A stretch of DNA of 55,142 bases from Candidatus Gottesmanbacteria bacterium RIFCSPHIGHO2_02_FULL_39_11 (lineage in GTDB: Bacteria > Patescibacteriota > Microgenomatia > 2-02-FULL-39-11), in the NCBI GenBank assembly GCA_001779195.1, contig MFJL01000041.1:80881-136022 (forward strand), read 5' to 3'. The notes under the pieces are model-generated. The model was not told the DNA's origin, searched no databases, and worked only from the letters and a program-made list of their open reading frames with translations. A program made the position numbers and the translations under genes. Of the stretch, positions 41,700-51,585 are shown piece after piece (position 1 is the stretch's first letter; every line of letters begins with the position of its first letter).

Positions 41700-42804
41700 A
41701 AACTATTTTACCCATAAAGATATTGAGTATACCAGCCGTGTAATCAAGAGAGGTATGTATTGGGCGAACGGTCCAGAAATTGCGGATTTTGAGAAAATGG
41801 TTGCTAGATTAATTGGTCAGCCGTATGCATTGGCTTTTAACTCAGGTACATCTGCACTGTTTGCAATTTTGGATGTCTTAGGAATTAAAGGAAGTGAAGT
41901 TATTGTTCCCTCTTTTAGTTTTATTGCAACTGCAAATGCGGTAGTGCATGTAGGAGGAATTCCCGTTTTTGCAGATATAGAAGAAAACACGTTTGGATTG
42001 GATCCGCATGATGTTGAAAAAAAAATAACTAAAAAGACAAAGGCAATTATAGCAGTTCATTTTGCCGGCCATCCTTGTCAAATTGAGAAACTGGCACAAA
42101 TTGCAAAAAAATACGGCTTATTATTAATTGAGGATGCTGCAGAGGCAATAGGATCTAAAATTAATAATCATCTGGTTGGAAGTTTTGGTATAGCAAACAT
42201 GTTTAGTTTTACCCCGACAAAAGTAATATCAACAGGAGAAGGAGGTATGGTTGTTACCGGTTCAAAAAAGATTTACGAGAGTCTTAAATTGTTTCGTTCT
42301 CATGGAAGACTTGAAACAGAAGACTATTTCTCATCCATAAAATATATGGATTACATCACTCTGGGATATAATTTCAGAATGCCGACTCTTATCGCCGCGC
42401 AAGGTATTGCCCAAATGGAATCTTTAAATGATGTTATCAAAATGCGTAAAAATTTAGCGGTGCGTTATACTAGAGAGCTCAATGCAATAGATGAACTTAC
42501 CACTCCGGCTCTTCTGCCCAAAGTTTTGGATGTGTTTCAGATGTACACGATCTGCGTAAAAGAAGGAAGAAAAAAAAGAGATGCCCTTCAGCTATACCTA
42601 AATAAACAGGGAATAGTATCTAAAGTATATTTTGAACCGATACATAAAACATATTTTTACCGTGTAAAGAGAAAAGATCGATCAAAGTTGCCGGTGACGG
42701 AAAGAGAATCAGGAAAGGTTCTCTCTTTACCGTTGTATCCTTCTATGAGTACCGACGAACAGGATTATGTTATTAACAAAATAAAATTATTCTTCAAATT
42801 ATGA
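41680..42804 (+). CDS. DegT/DnrJ/EryC1 sugar aminotransferase (start re-assigned from 41620)
   Basis: 'ALAFNSGTSALFAILDVLG', 'IEDAAEAIGSKI', PLP-lysine segment 'FSFTPTKVISTGEGGMVV'. Confidence 0.93.
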   Translation: MNIPFYKNYFTHKDIEYTSRVIKRGMYWANGPEIADFEKMVARLIGQPYALAFNSGTSALFAILDVLGIKGSEVIVPSFSFIATANAVVHVGGIPVFADIEENTFGLDPHDVEKKITKKTKAIIAVHFAGHPCQIEKLAQIAKKYGLLLIEDAAEAIGSKINNHLVGSFGIANMFSFTPTKVISTGEGGMVVTGSKKIYESLKLFRSHGRLETEDYFSSIKYMDYITLGYNFRMPTLIAAQGIAQMESLNDVIKMRKNLAVRYTRELNAIDELTTPALLPKVLDVFQMYTICVKEGRKKRDALQLYLNKQGIVSKVYFEPIHKTYFYRVKRKDRSKLPVTERESGKVLSLPLYPSMSTDEQDYVINKIKLFFKL

Positions 42805-43856
42805 AACACTCTAAAATTACCGGAAAAACAATTTTTATTTCAGGAGGAGTCGGATCAATAGGTTCAGTGATTGTTGAAATGCTTTTGGAAAATTATTCAC
42901 CAAAAGTGATCAGGATTTTTGACAATGATGAAGAGAGTCTTTTTTATGCTATGAGAAAATATTCCAGTGATAAACGGGTAAGATTCATGTTGGGAGATGT
43001 CCGGGATAAGGATCGGGTTGATTGGGCTTTGCGTGATGTAAATACCGTTTTTCATGCCGCTGCGCTCAAGCATGTTTTCTTAAATGAATATAATCCATTT
43101 GAGTCAATTAAAACAAATGTTATAGGTACTCAAAATCTCATTGAAAAATCCTTATCCAACAATATTGAAACATTCATAAACATCTCGACAGACAAAGCGG
43201 TGAGTCCTACAAACGTAATGGGGGCAACTAAATTGTTATCTGAAAAACTTACCTCCGCTGCTAAGCACTATAGAGGAAATGCAAAAACTATTTTGCTTAG
43301 TGTACGTTTTGGAAATGTCCTAAATTCATCAGGATCTGTAATTCCCGTTTTTCTTAAACAGCTTAAGAATAACCAGCCTATGACAATTACGGATAAAAGA
43401 ATGAAACGCTATTTTATGACGGTTGAAGAGGCAGTTACTCTTATATTAAAAGCATCCTTAATTAGTATAGGCGGAGAAGTGTTTATCTTAAAAATGCCAA
43501 AGATGAAAATTTTGGATTTAGCAGAGGTAATAATGGAAGAGTATGTAAAAATTTCTCGTTTTCCTTATACTGCTTCTATAAAAACAATCGGCAAGAAAAC
43601 AGGAGAGAAATTAGACGAGAAGCTTATATCCGAACATGAAAGAGAGCAAACTTTAGAACTTAAAGATATGTACGTGATTCCATTTGGAACAGATGGAACG
43701 GATTTTGAGGCTTTGGAAAGTTTGGCTGTTCGTAAGTATTATATTGAAAAACATAATGCACATTCTCTAAGCATCTCTGTTGCCAAGAAAACTGAAATCC
43801 TCGAGAAGGAACGTATTAGAGGCATAATTTTATCCTTGAAGATTTTTTCTGCCTAA
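42801..43856 (+). CDS. CapD/PseB-like nucleotide-sugar 4,6-dehydratase
   Basis: 'IFISGGVGSIGSVIVEMLL', 'FHAAALKHVFLNEYNPFESIKTNVIGTQNLI', 'ISTDKAVSPTNVMGATKLLSE'. Confidence 0.92.
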   Translation: MKHSKITGKTIFISGGVGSIGSVIVEMLLENYSPKVIRIFDNDEESLFYAMRKYSSDKRVRFMLGDVRDKDRVDWALRDVNTVFHAAALKHVFLNEYNPFESIKTNVIGTQNLIEKSLSNNIETFINISTDKAVSPTNVMGATKLLSEKLTSAAKHYRGNAKTILLSVRFGNVLNSSGSVIPVFLKQLKNNQPMTITDKRMKRYFMTVEEAVTLILKASLISIGGEVFILKMPKMKILDLAEVIMEEYVKISRFPYTASIKTIGKKTGEKLDEKLISEHEREQTLELKDMYVIPFGTDGTDFEALESLAVRKYYIEKHNAHSLSISVAKKTEILEKERIRGIILSLKIFSA

Positions 43857-43916
43857 GCTAGCAATATTAAATAGTTCTGTCTGACTAAAAAAGCTTTTCT
43901 CATAAGAAAAATTTAT

Positions 43917-45569
43917 ATGGATTTAAAAAATATTTTAGGTTATATCAAACGTCCAAAAACAATCGATCCACTGGAGGAGAAGTTAAATCGTATTACAGAT
44001 GAAACTACCCGTTACATCATCAACATAAAAAGATATAAAAAACAAATAAAGATTTTGTATGGGCCGGCCTTTAGCATTTATATACCCTGTTTTGTTCATG
44101 ATACTATCTTTTCGAATATTCTTCGTATTCACGGAGCTGAAATTGTCCCGATTTATTGCGACTCTATTCAGCATGTGGAGTGTAATGTATATGGTGGAGT
44201 TTGGGGCGGAGGAAAAAACTTCAAAAAGAACTGCGCGAATTGTGCTATGAAATCAAGGCACTTGTGGAGTAGTGCCGCATATAATTTGTTGAAATTCTCA
44301 AGTTTTATAACTCGCGGTGAGAGAATTGCCATATACAATATAGTTCGGAAAATAAGCGAAGAAAAATGGATGGAATTTAGTTATCAGGGGCTGTCATTTG
44401 GACAATGGGCCAAAGATACTCTTTTGAACAATTATGTTGTCGGGGATTATCATCTGGTAAATAACAGCAACAAGCTGGGAAAAATTCATATTTCAAATCT
44501 TTTACTTCTAAATTGTGCGTATTCCCGAATACTCCAAAAGGTAAAACCGGATAGAGTAATTACAAATGATAGCTATTATGGTATGTGGGCTCTTATGCAA
44601 AGACTGTGCCAGGAAAGATCGATTCCGTTTTATTCTCACTGGAGCGGAACAAGAAAAGGCGCCTGGTGTTATGCCTATAATGATGCTTCTCTAAATCTCA
44701 ATTTTTCGCCGTCATGGAAGAATTTTGCAAAAATTCCGTTAAAATTGTCTCAAAAGAAAAAAGTTACTAAATGGCTAGACGAGCGGTGTAAAGGAAAAGA
44801 TATGGTACTGGATGCCGCCTCTATTCAAACATACAAATCTAAAGTATTTAATTTAGAAATCATAAAAAAAAATAGACCAATTGCACTTCTTCTTGCCAAT
44901 GTTGTCTGGGACCAGGCTGCCTTGAATAAGGAAACATTTTTTAAAGGAATGATGGAGTGGATAGTAGAAACGATTCACTGGTTTTCGAAACACTCCGAGT
45001 ATCAGCTTATTATTAAGCCGCATCCCATCGAACTTCACCCCGCAATTCCAAAAACTCAGGAGAGTGTATTATCCGTATTGCAAAATAGACGAATAGAAAT
45101 TTCCTCAAACGTAATTATTCTTCCCTCCGATGTTCAAATGACTGCATATCAGTTATTTGATTATGCGGATGTCGGTCTCGTCTATACGTCAACCTCCGGT
45201 ATTGAGATGTCTGCCCGGGGAATTCCTGTTATTACAGCGGGAAGTGCCCCGTTTCGGGGACTTGGATTTACTGTTGATCCGGGAAGTAAGAAAGAATATG
45301 AAGAATATTTGAAAAATTTTCTTACTAAATCAAAAAAAAGAAATAACAAATTTATTGATCTTGCTTATAAATATATTCTTTTCAACTTTTTTCATTATTA
45401 TACAAAGATTGATATTATGGATAATTCTTTTGAAAATGCGCCGGTATTAAAAGTTGGAAAAGTAGAGGATATACTTCCCGGTAAAAATAAATATCTGGAT
45501 TATATAGCAAATTCAATCATGAGGGGATTGCCAATTTTGTCTGAAAATCGATGGCCGCCGGAAAGCTGA
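43917..45569 (+). CDS. Capsule-polysaccharide-synthesis-like (KpsS/KpsC or NulO/Kdo transferase-like) protein with Cys-rich segment
   Basis: 'LIIKPHPIELHP', 'YADVGLVYTSTSGIEMSARGIPVITAG', 'KKNCANCAMKSRHLW'. Confidence 0.6.
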   Translation: MDLKNILGYIKRPKTIDPLEEKLNRITDETTRYIINIKRYKKQIKILYGPAFSIYIPCFVHDTIFSNILRIHGAEIVPIYCDSIQHVECNVYGGVWGGGKNFKKNCANCAMKSRHLWSSAAYNLLKFSSFITRGERIAIYNIVRKISEEKWMEFSYQGLSFGQWAKDTLLNNYVVGDYHLVNNSNKLGKIHISNLLLLNCAYSRILQKVKPDRVITNDSYYGMWALMQRLCQERSIPFYSHWSGTRKGAWCYAYNDASLNLNFSPSWKNFAKIPLKLSQKKKVTKWLDERCKGKDMVLDAASIQTYKSKVFNLEIIKKNRPIALLLANVVWDQAALNKETFFKGMMEWIVETIHWFSKHSEYQLIIKPHPIELHPAIPKTQESVLSVLQNRRIEISSNVIILPSDVQMTAYQLFDYADVGLVYTSTSGIEMSARGIPVITAGSAPFRGLGFTVDPGSKKEYEEYLKNFLTKSKKRNNKFIDLAYKYILFNFFHYYTKIDIMDNSFENAPVLKVGKVEDILPGKNKYLDYIANSIMRGLPILSENRWPPES

Positions 45570-45571
45570 TT

Positions 45572-46654
45572 ATGAAATTATCAGTAATCATTCCAACTCA
45601 CAATCGAGGAAAACAGCTTAAACAGGGGATAGGAAGTGTTTTGAAGATTATTAATGAGTCCGATTGTGAACTTATTGTTGTTGATAATAACTCCTCTGAT
45701 GGTACAAGAAAAATTATTAAAGGATATAAAAATACCCGGTACGTATTTGAAAACAGTACCTCATTTTCTAAGGCTAGAAACACGGGTGCAACGATGGCAA
45801 AAGGAAAGATTTTATTATATCTGGATGATGATGTGATCATTCAGAAGGGATCATTAATATCAACGATTCAAGTGTTTGAAAAATATAAAGACTGTGGTGT
45901 GATCGCAGGAAGAATATTGCCTAAATTTATCAGGAAGCCGCCCAAATGGACTCTTGAATGTCAAAAAAGTTTCAACGGCTGGTCTCTGTATAATTCTGAT
46001 CAAATTCCTGATTTAAAAGATGATATTCAAGAAGTAACATGGGCTGCAGGTCCAGCTATGGCCATAAGACATGACTTATTTAACCAAATAGGCGGATTTC
46101 CACCCGATACAGTAGGAGTAGAAACTAATAATACGGAGGGTCTATTTGAAAAACTCTATATTGGTCCGGGTGATTACGGTGTATGCTATATGATTAGAAA
46201 AATAGGATTTAAACTGTATTACTCATCAAAATTATCAGTATTTCACATTATTTCTCCTATTAGATTGTCTATCTCATTTTGGCGTTCAAGGATAATCGGA
46301 GAAGGACAACATGAAGCAATAACACAGAGAGGAATGTATCATCTTAATGTTATTAAGGCATTAAAAAAAAGAATAATGTTTAAAAACAAACTAAAAGATT
46401 ATCAAAGGAGATATTTATATCAGCTTAGCGCATTGAAGAATCAAATAGGAAAAGACAAGTTATTACCCGAAGAATTATGGATACTATACTATAAAGCATA
46501 CTTGGATATGGATCGCATCCTGAGGAAATATCCAAAACTGTGGAAATATTTATGGAAAATAGGAGCAGATGGTGTGGAAAATCAGAATTATAACTCTGTA
46601 GTTCGTGCTCTTCCTGAGGAATACTTATCACTTTTAAGCAAAAAATATATATAA
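45572..46654 (+). CDS. GT2 glycosyltransferase (start re-assigned from 45551)
   Basis: 'LSVIIPTHNRGKQLKQGIGSVL', 'VVDNNSSDGT', 'YLDDDVII'. Confidence 0.9.
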   Translation: MKLSVIIPTHNRGKQLKQGIGSVLKIINESDCELIVVDNNSSDGTRKIIKGYKNTRYVFENSTSFSKARNTGATMAKGKILLYLDDDVIIQKGSLISTIQVFEKYKDCGVIAGRILPKFIRKPPKWTLECQKSFNGWSLYNSDQIPDLKDDIQEVTWAAGPAMAIRHDLFNQIGGFPPDTVGVETNNTEGLFEKLYIGPGDYGVCYMIRKIGFKLYYSSKLSVFHIISPIRLSISFWRSRIIGEGQHEAITQRGMYHLNVIKALKKRIMFKNKLKDYQRRYLYQLSALKNQIGKDKLLPEELWILYYKAYLDMDRILRKYPKLWKYLWKIGADGVENQNYNSVVRALPEEYLSLLSKKYI

Positions 46655-46728
46655 TTCTATTCTGGAGTTAAACTATAGAATAGATTAATAAGTTAAATAA
46701 TATATTATGGTATTTTAAACGGGAATAT

Positions 46729-47607
46729 ATGAAATCTTTTTTCATTAAAAAAATCGAAAACACACTTCTTAATATACTTGCAAAGAATAATCAATCGATT
46801 AAGAGAGAAATAAATAATAATCAAATTCTCCAAAAACAACTTTTTGCATTTTATCAATCTTTGAAGAATGACCGTAAAAAATTACCTATATTTAAGAATA
46901 CCGGTTTTCGCGTATTTTCACAAAATGATGAAGATGGCTTATTTCTATATATTTTTGCATTAATCGGCTTTACCAATAAGATTTGCATCGATATAGCTTT
47001 CGGCTCTCCCTATGGTGCTAACGTTACCAATCTAATATGTAATTGGGATTTTACAGGTTTATTAATAGAAGGGAAAAATACCGAGGACTCCATCAATTTT
47101 TTTGGAACTCATCCTGATACGTGGATTTACCCTCCCAAAATAATCAAAGCATGGGTAACCAAGGATAATGTGAATCAATTAATCAAAGATAATGGTATCG
47201 TGGGCGAGATTGATCTTTTTTCTCTGGATCTTGATGGTATAGATTACTGGATTTTAAAGAACTTGAATGTAGTTAGTCCCCGGGTGATAATATTAGAATA
47301 TATGAATATTTTCGGGCCGAATATTGCGGTAACTGTTCCCTATAAATCTGATTTTGATAGGTCTAACATACATCCTGATTTTTTCGGAGCTTCCCTTGGA
47401 GCTTTTGTTAAGCTAGGAAAGAAAAAGGGTTATCGGTTAGTAGGGTGTAATAAATACGGATTCAACGCATTTTTTATGAGAAATGATCTAGGGAAGAAGG
47501 AATTTCCGGAAGTTTCTATATCTTCTTGCTTAAACCATCCTGTGGTCTTAGAAGGGCGTAAAAATCGTTTACCGGCTGTAAAAAATCTTGGCTGGATTGC
47601 CGTTTAA
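46729..47607 (+). CDS. FkbM-like/methyltransferase-like protein
   Basis: 'FSQNDEDGLFLYIFALIGFTNKICIDIAFGSPYGANVTNLICNWDFTGLLIEG', 'IDLFSLDLDGIDYWIL'. Confidence 0.55.
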   Translation: MKSFFIKKIENTLLNILAKNNQSIKREINNNQILQKQLFAFYQSLKNDRKKLPIFKNTGFRVFSQNDEDGLFLYIFALIGFTNKICIDIAFGSPYGANVTNLICNWDFTGLLIEGKNTEDSINFFGTHPDTWIYPPKIIKAWVTKDNVNQLIKDNGIVGEIDLFSLDLDGIDYWILKNLNVVSPRVIILEYMNIFGPNIAVTVPYKSDFDRSNIHPDFFGASLGAFVKLGKKKGYRLVGCNKYGFNAFFMRNDLGKKEFPEVSISSCLNHPVVLEGRKNRLPAVKNLGWIAV

Positions 47608-47622
47608 TTAAATTAATATTGT

Positions 47623-48021
47623 ATGGATAAAATTGAGAAAATATTTTGGAAAAAGAAATTATTTGCTTATATTGTACGAAACCAGAAACCCCAAAAAACG
47701 GTATTTATCACTCCCCGGGAATCAAATTTGCAAGTTGGTTTTGTAGTCTATCAGGAGAATAATGAAATTCCTAGACATGTTCATAATCCTATAAGAAGAA
47801 TCTTGGACAGAACAGAGGAAGTATTAATTGTACGTCAGGGACGGGCACGCTTAGATATCTATGATGATGAAAAAAAACGTGTTGATTCTAAAGAAGTTTT
47901 TGAAGGTGACGTGATTATTTTGGTAAACGGAGGTCACGGTTTTCATATATATGAAGATACAGTACTTCTTGAGATAAAACAGGGGCCTTATACGGGAATT
48001 TCCGAAAAAAAGAGATTTTGA
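47623..48021 (+). CDS. Small cupin-fold protein
   Basis: 'NEIPRHVHNPIRRILDRTEEVLIVRQGRARLDIYDD...VFEGDVIILVNGGHGFHIYEDTVLLEIKQGPY'. Confidence 0.7.
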   Translation: MDKIEKIFWKKKLFAYIVRNQKPQKTVFITPRESNLQVGFVVYQENNEIPRHVHNPIRRILDRTEEVLIVRQGRARLDIYDDEKKRVDSKEVFEGDVIILVNGGHGFHIYEDTVLLEIKQGPYTGISEKKRF

Positions 48022-48034
48022 AAATTTCCATTTC

Positions 48035-49672
48035 ATGAAGAAGTACCTCTACCCCAAAATATATAAGAAAATAAAATTAAATAGAATATTAGGTGCGCTT
48101 CGATCATTGTTTCGAATAAATTACTGGTTGCTTCCTCTTTCGATATTAATTACGGGCATTTTCAGCAGACTTATTTATCTTTTATATGATTCTTACGGTT
48201 CATCATGGGACGATTACGGGTTTATGCTTAATATTGAAAAAAGCTTTTTTGAATTTATAGGTAAACATGAGACACAACTTGCAAATACTGTACCATACTG
48301 GATTATTTACAGAATCTCCGGATATAGCTTTTTCGGGTATGTGGTAATACCTGTAATGATAAGCGTAATTACCACTATACTGATATATAAAAAGATTAAA
48401 CAATATTGGAACTCCGTTGCGGTTCTTACATTTTCTTTATTTCTTCTAGCATTCAATAATTACGCTATTTATCTTACAAAATATCCTATGGTTTCCTACG
48501 GGACAAGTTTTTTGGTGACTACCTATTTCTATTTTCTGTTTATTGGATTTCTTGATAAACAATCAAAACCAAAATTATCTTATTGGATTCTGTTATGTTT
48601 TTTAATGGCATTTTTTACCATAGTTACGACAGTTATTCCCATTGTATGCGGAATTACTGCACTATTTGTTATTAAATTCATTAAAAACAAAAAAATTAAT
48701 TTTATAAATTTCATAAAGGGATCCTCGACATTTTTATTAGCATTAATAATTTTTTCTTTGACGTACGCAATAACCTATACGGTTCATTCATTTAATAATC
48801 TTGGAGTTGACAAGCGTTTTGATATGTTGCCGCATTTCTATTCCACTTCAGGTCATGAACAAAATATAATAGGAGCTGGAAATTTTATAATTCAAAATAC
48901 AGAAAGGTTATTTTTAGAATTGTTCGCGTTGCCTTTTCGTGATTCGGTCACAAAACCACTGGGATTTATACTTGAGATATTATTTTTCATCGGATTAGGG
49001 AAAACCATATTTAACTGGAAACAATCTGAAAAAGATTTATTTACCGTTATTTACATTTTTCTTGCTTGGTTTAGTATGCTTGTGGGAGGATTTATCGGAG
49101 TTTACCCCTTCGGAACAAGCAGATACACCGCTTTTTTATTGGTCCCATGCTTAATAATTATTTCATACGGAGTCATAATCGTTACAAGTTGTGTTTCTCC
49201 AATATTTAAACTTTTAATGGAAAAATTGAACGTTAAATTAGTAATTATTTCTGCATCGGTTTCTATAATTATAGTTGGAGCGGTTCTGGATAGTTTTCTC
49301 CTAAATCAAATCCTTAACCATAGTAAATTAAATAGTAAAGCATTAGCTGTAGTTAATAGCTATCAGGGTAATTTAATTCTTTTTTCAAGTTTCATTAATC
49401 CGTTACTATCTATCAAGGCAAGAGATATTTATTCTTCAGGTTTTGATATGGGATGGGGAAAATACAATAATTTAGGGAGTGACTCCGAAGTGCCGATTAC
49501 ATTAAAGAAGAAGCTTCAGGAAGATGAAGGATCGAAGTTATTGATTATAATGGAATCGACTCAGAAATTGGAAAGTTTTCCCCAGTGGAAAAAGGTTATC
49601 GAAGAATACTATAATCTAGAGAACGAAAATGTATCGCCCGCAATAAAGATATTAGTGTATAAAAAGAAATAA
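48035..49672 (+). CDS. Polytopic GT-C-like membrane protein
   Basis: 'DSYGSSWDDYGFMLNIEKSFFEFIGKHETQLANTVPYWIIYRISG' acidic DD loop after TM1; many TM. Confidence 0.6.
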   Translation: MKKYLYPKIYKKIKLNRILGALRSLFRINYWLLPLSILITGIFSRLIYLLYDSYGSSWDDYGFMLNIEKSFFEFIGKHETQLANTVPYWIIYRISGYSFFGYVVIPVMISVITTILIYKKIKQYWNSVAVLTFSLFLLAFNNYAIYLTKYPMVSYGTSFLVTTYFYFLFIGFLDKQSKPKLSYWILLCFLMAFFTIVTTVIPIVCGITALFVIKFIKNKKINFINFIKGSSTFLLALIIFSLTYAITYTVHSFNNLGVDKRFDMLPHFYSTSGHEQNIIGAGNFIIQNTERLFLELFALPFRDSVTKPLGFILEILFFIGLGKTIFNWKQSEKDLFTVIYIFLAWFSMLVGGFIGVYPFGTSRYTAFLLVPCLIIISYGVIIVTSCVSPIFKLLMEKLNVKLVIISASVSIIIVGAVLDSFLLNQILNHSKLNSKALAVVNSYQGNLILFSSFINPLLSIKARDIYSSGFDMGWGKYNNLGSDSEVPITLKKKLQEDEGSKLLIIMESTQKLESFPQWKKVIEEYYNLENENVSPAIKILVYKKK

Positions 49673-49687
49673 GCCATTCCTAATTAT

Positions 49688-50827
49688 ATGAATTTGTCAA
49701 TTCCCGTAAACGAACCTCTGATCGGTATTAAGGAAAAAGAATACCTTTCTGATTGTCTCAAAACCGGCTGGATATCTTCCGTAGGAAAATATATCGATCT
49801 GTTTGAAACTAATTGGGCAAAGTTTTGCGGGAAAAAATACGGGATTGCAGTCAGCAACGGTACTGCAGCTTTACAACTGGCCGTTGATTCATTGAATCTG
49901 TCGACCGGAGACGAAGTAATTATGCCTTCTTTCAGCATTATCTCCTGTGTTCTGGCTGTAGTGCGCAACAAAGCCGTTCCGGTACTAGTTGATTGCGATC
50001 CGGATACATGGACTATGGATGTAAATCAAATAGAAAAGAAAATTACTAATAAAACAAAAGCAATCATGCCAGTGCATATCTACGGACATCCGGTCGATAT
50101 GGATCCGGTTTTGAAAATTGCGAAGAAACACAATTTAGCTATTATTGAAGATGCCGCTGAAGCCCATGGATCTCAATACTACTCTAAAATTAACACCGCG
50201 AAAGGTAAATGGGAAAAATGCGGAAGCTTCGGAACATTAAGCATTTTCAGTTTCTATGCGAATAAGCCAGTTACGACTGGTGAAGGAGGAATGGTTCTGA
50301 CAAATGATGAAAAACTGGCAGAACGGTTAAAATCACTTCGGAATTTATGTTTTTTGCCAAATCGGAGGTTTTGTCATGAGGATTTAGGATATAATTTCAG
50401 ATTGACAAATCTGCAGGCGGCACTCGGAGTTGCTCAAATAGAAAGAATAGATAAAATTATTGCAAAAAAAAGGTGGATTGGAAAACAGTATAATAAGCAA
50501 CTTATGGGATTACCTTTGCAATTACCAAGTGAGAAACCGTGGGCTAAAAATATATATTGGATGTACGGAGTAGTTTTACTGGATAAATACAATCTTGGTG
50601 CACGAATAACCATGGCTAGGATGAAAGAAAAAGGGATAGAAACACGACCCTTTTTCGTAGGGATGCATGAACAGCCTGTATTTAAAAAAATGGAATTATT
50701 TAAAAGAGAAAAATATCCGACGACGGAACGGATTTCAAGAAAAGGCTTCTACTTACCAAGCGGTCTTTCCCTTACGACTGCACAGATTGATTATGTTACA
50801 CAGTCGTTAAGGGAGATTTTATCATGA
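49688..50827 (+). CDS. DegT/DnrJ/EryC1 aminotransferase (perosamine-synthase-like)
   Basis: 'VNEPLIGIKEKEYLSDCLKTGWISSVGKYI', 'VSNGTAALQLAV', 'IEDAAEAHGS', 'FYANKPVTTGEGGMV'. Confidence 0.93.
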   Translation: MNLSIPVNEPLIGIKEKEYLSDCLKTGWISSVGKYIDLFETNWAKFCGKKYGIAVSNGTAALQLAVDSLNLSTGDEVIMPSFSIISCVLAVVRNKAVPVLVDCDPDTWTMDVNQIEKKITNKTKAIMPVHIYGHPVDMDPVLKIAKKHNLAIIEDAAEAHGSQYYSKINTAKGKWEKCGSFGTLSIFSFYANKPVTTGEGGMVLTNDEKLAERLKSLRNLCFLPNRRFCHEDLGYNFRLTNLQAALGVAQIERIDKIIAKKRWIGKQYNKQLMGLPLQLPSEKPWAKNIYWMYGVVLLDKYNLGARITMARMKEKGIETRPFFVGMHEQPVFKKMELFKREKYPTTERISRKGFYLPSGLSLTTAQIDYVTQSLREILS

Positions 50828-51585
50828 ATACTTTTAAGAAATACGCAAATTATTATGATTATCTTTATCAGGATAAAAACTACCATGAAGAAACGGATTA
50901 TATTGACGGACTTATCAGAAAATATCACCTTGATACCAAAAGTATAATTGATTTCGGCTGTGGGACCGGAACCTATGATATGTTATTGGGGGAAAAAGGA
51001 TATGATGTCATAGGGATTGATGTCAGCCGGGAGATGTTAAAAATCGCCGATCACCGTTTAAAGAGATCGAAGCTAAGTAATATTCTATATGAATACGGTG
51101 ATATCCGTATTTTCAGATCAGAAAAAAAGTATGACACGGTATTATCCTTGTTTCATGTCCTGAGTTATCAGACAACGGACAAAGACTTGATGTCTGCGTT
51201 TAAAACAATAAAATTTCATCTTAAGAAAAACGGATTATTCATTTTTGATTTTTGGTTCGGGCCGGCAGTTTTGACATGTAAACCGGAGGTTAAAGTAAAA
51301 AGATTTGAAAATGACAAATTAAAACTTATCCGAATTGCAGAACCTATAATTCACGTAACTGAAAATATTGTAGATGTAAACTACACGCTTTTTATACAGG
51401 ATAAAACAACCGGAAGAATTGAAACATTAACAGAAACCCATAATATGAGGTATCTGTTCGAAACAGAATTAAAGGAAATGCTTAAAAGATCGAATCTTAA
51501 ATTCATACACTCTGAAGAATTCGGAACGGGAAAGCAACCGGGACTTGATACATGGGGCGTTTGCTTTATAGGTACCCATCTATGA
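50824..51585 (+). CDS. Class I SAM-dependent methyltransferase
   Basis: 'IIDFGCGTGTYDMLLGEKGYDVIGIDVSREMLKIA'. Confidence 0.9.
   Translation: MNTFKKYANYYDYLYQDKNYHEETDYIDGLIRKYHLDTKSIIDFGCGTGTYDMLLGEKGYDVIGIDVSREMLKIADHRLKRSKLSNILYEYGDIRIFRSEKKYDTVLSLFHVLSYQTTDKDLMSAFKTIKFHLKKNGLFIFDFWFGPAVLTCKPEVKVKRFENDKLKLIRIAEPIIHVTENIVDVNYTLFIQDKTTGRIETLTETHNMRYLFETELKEMLKRSNLKFIHSEEFGTGKQPGLDTWGVCFIGTHL

Noticed and set aside
43857-43916. Possible terminator (agcttttct-cat-aagaaaaat) after the dehydratase gene
   Set aside because: Weak AT-only stem without a clear U-tract; not reported as a feature
46655-46690. Inverted repeat attctat...atagaat between 46654 and 46729 as a regulatory hairpin
   Set aside because: Short, A/T-only arms in AT-rich DNA with no T-run or associated promoter pattern; too weak to support
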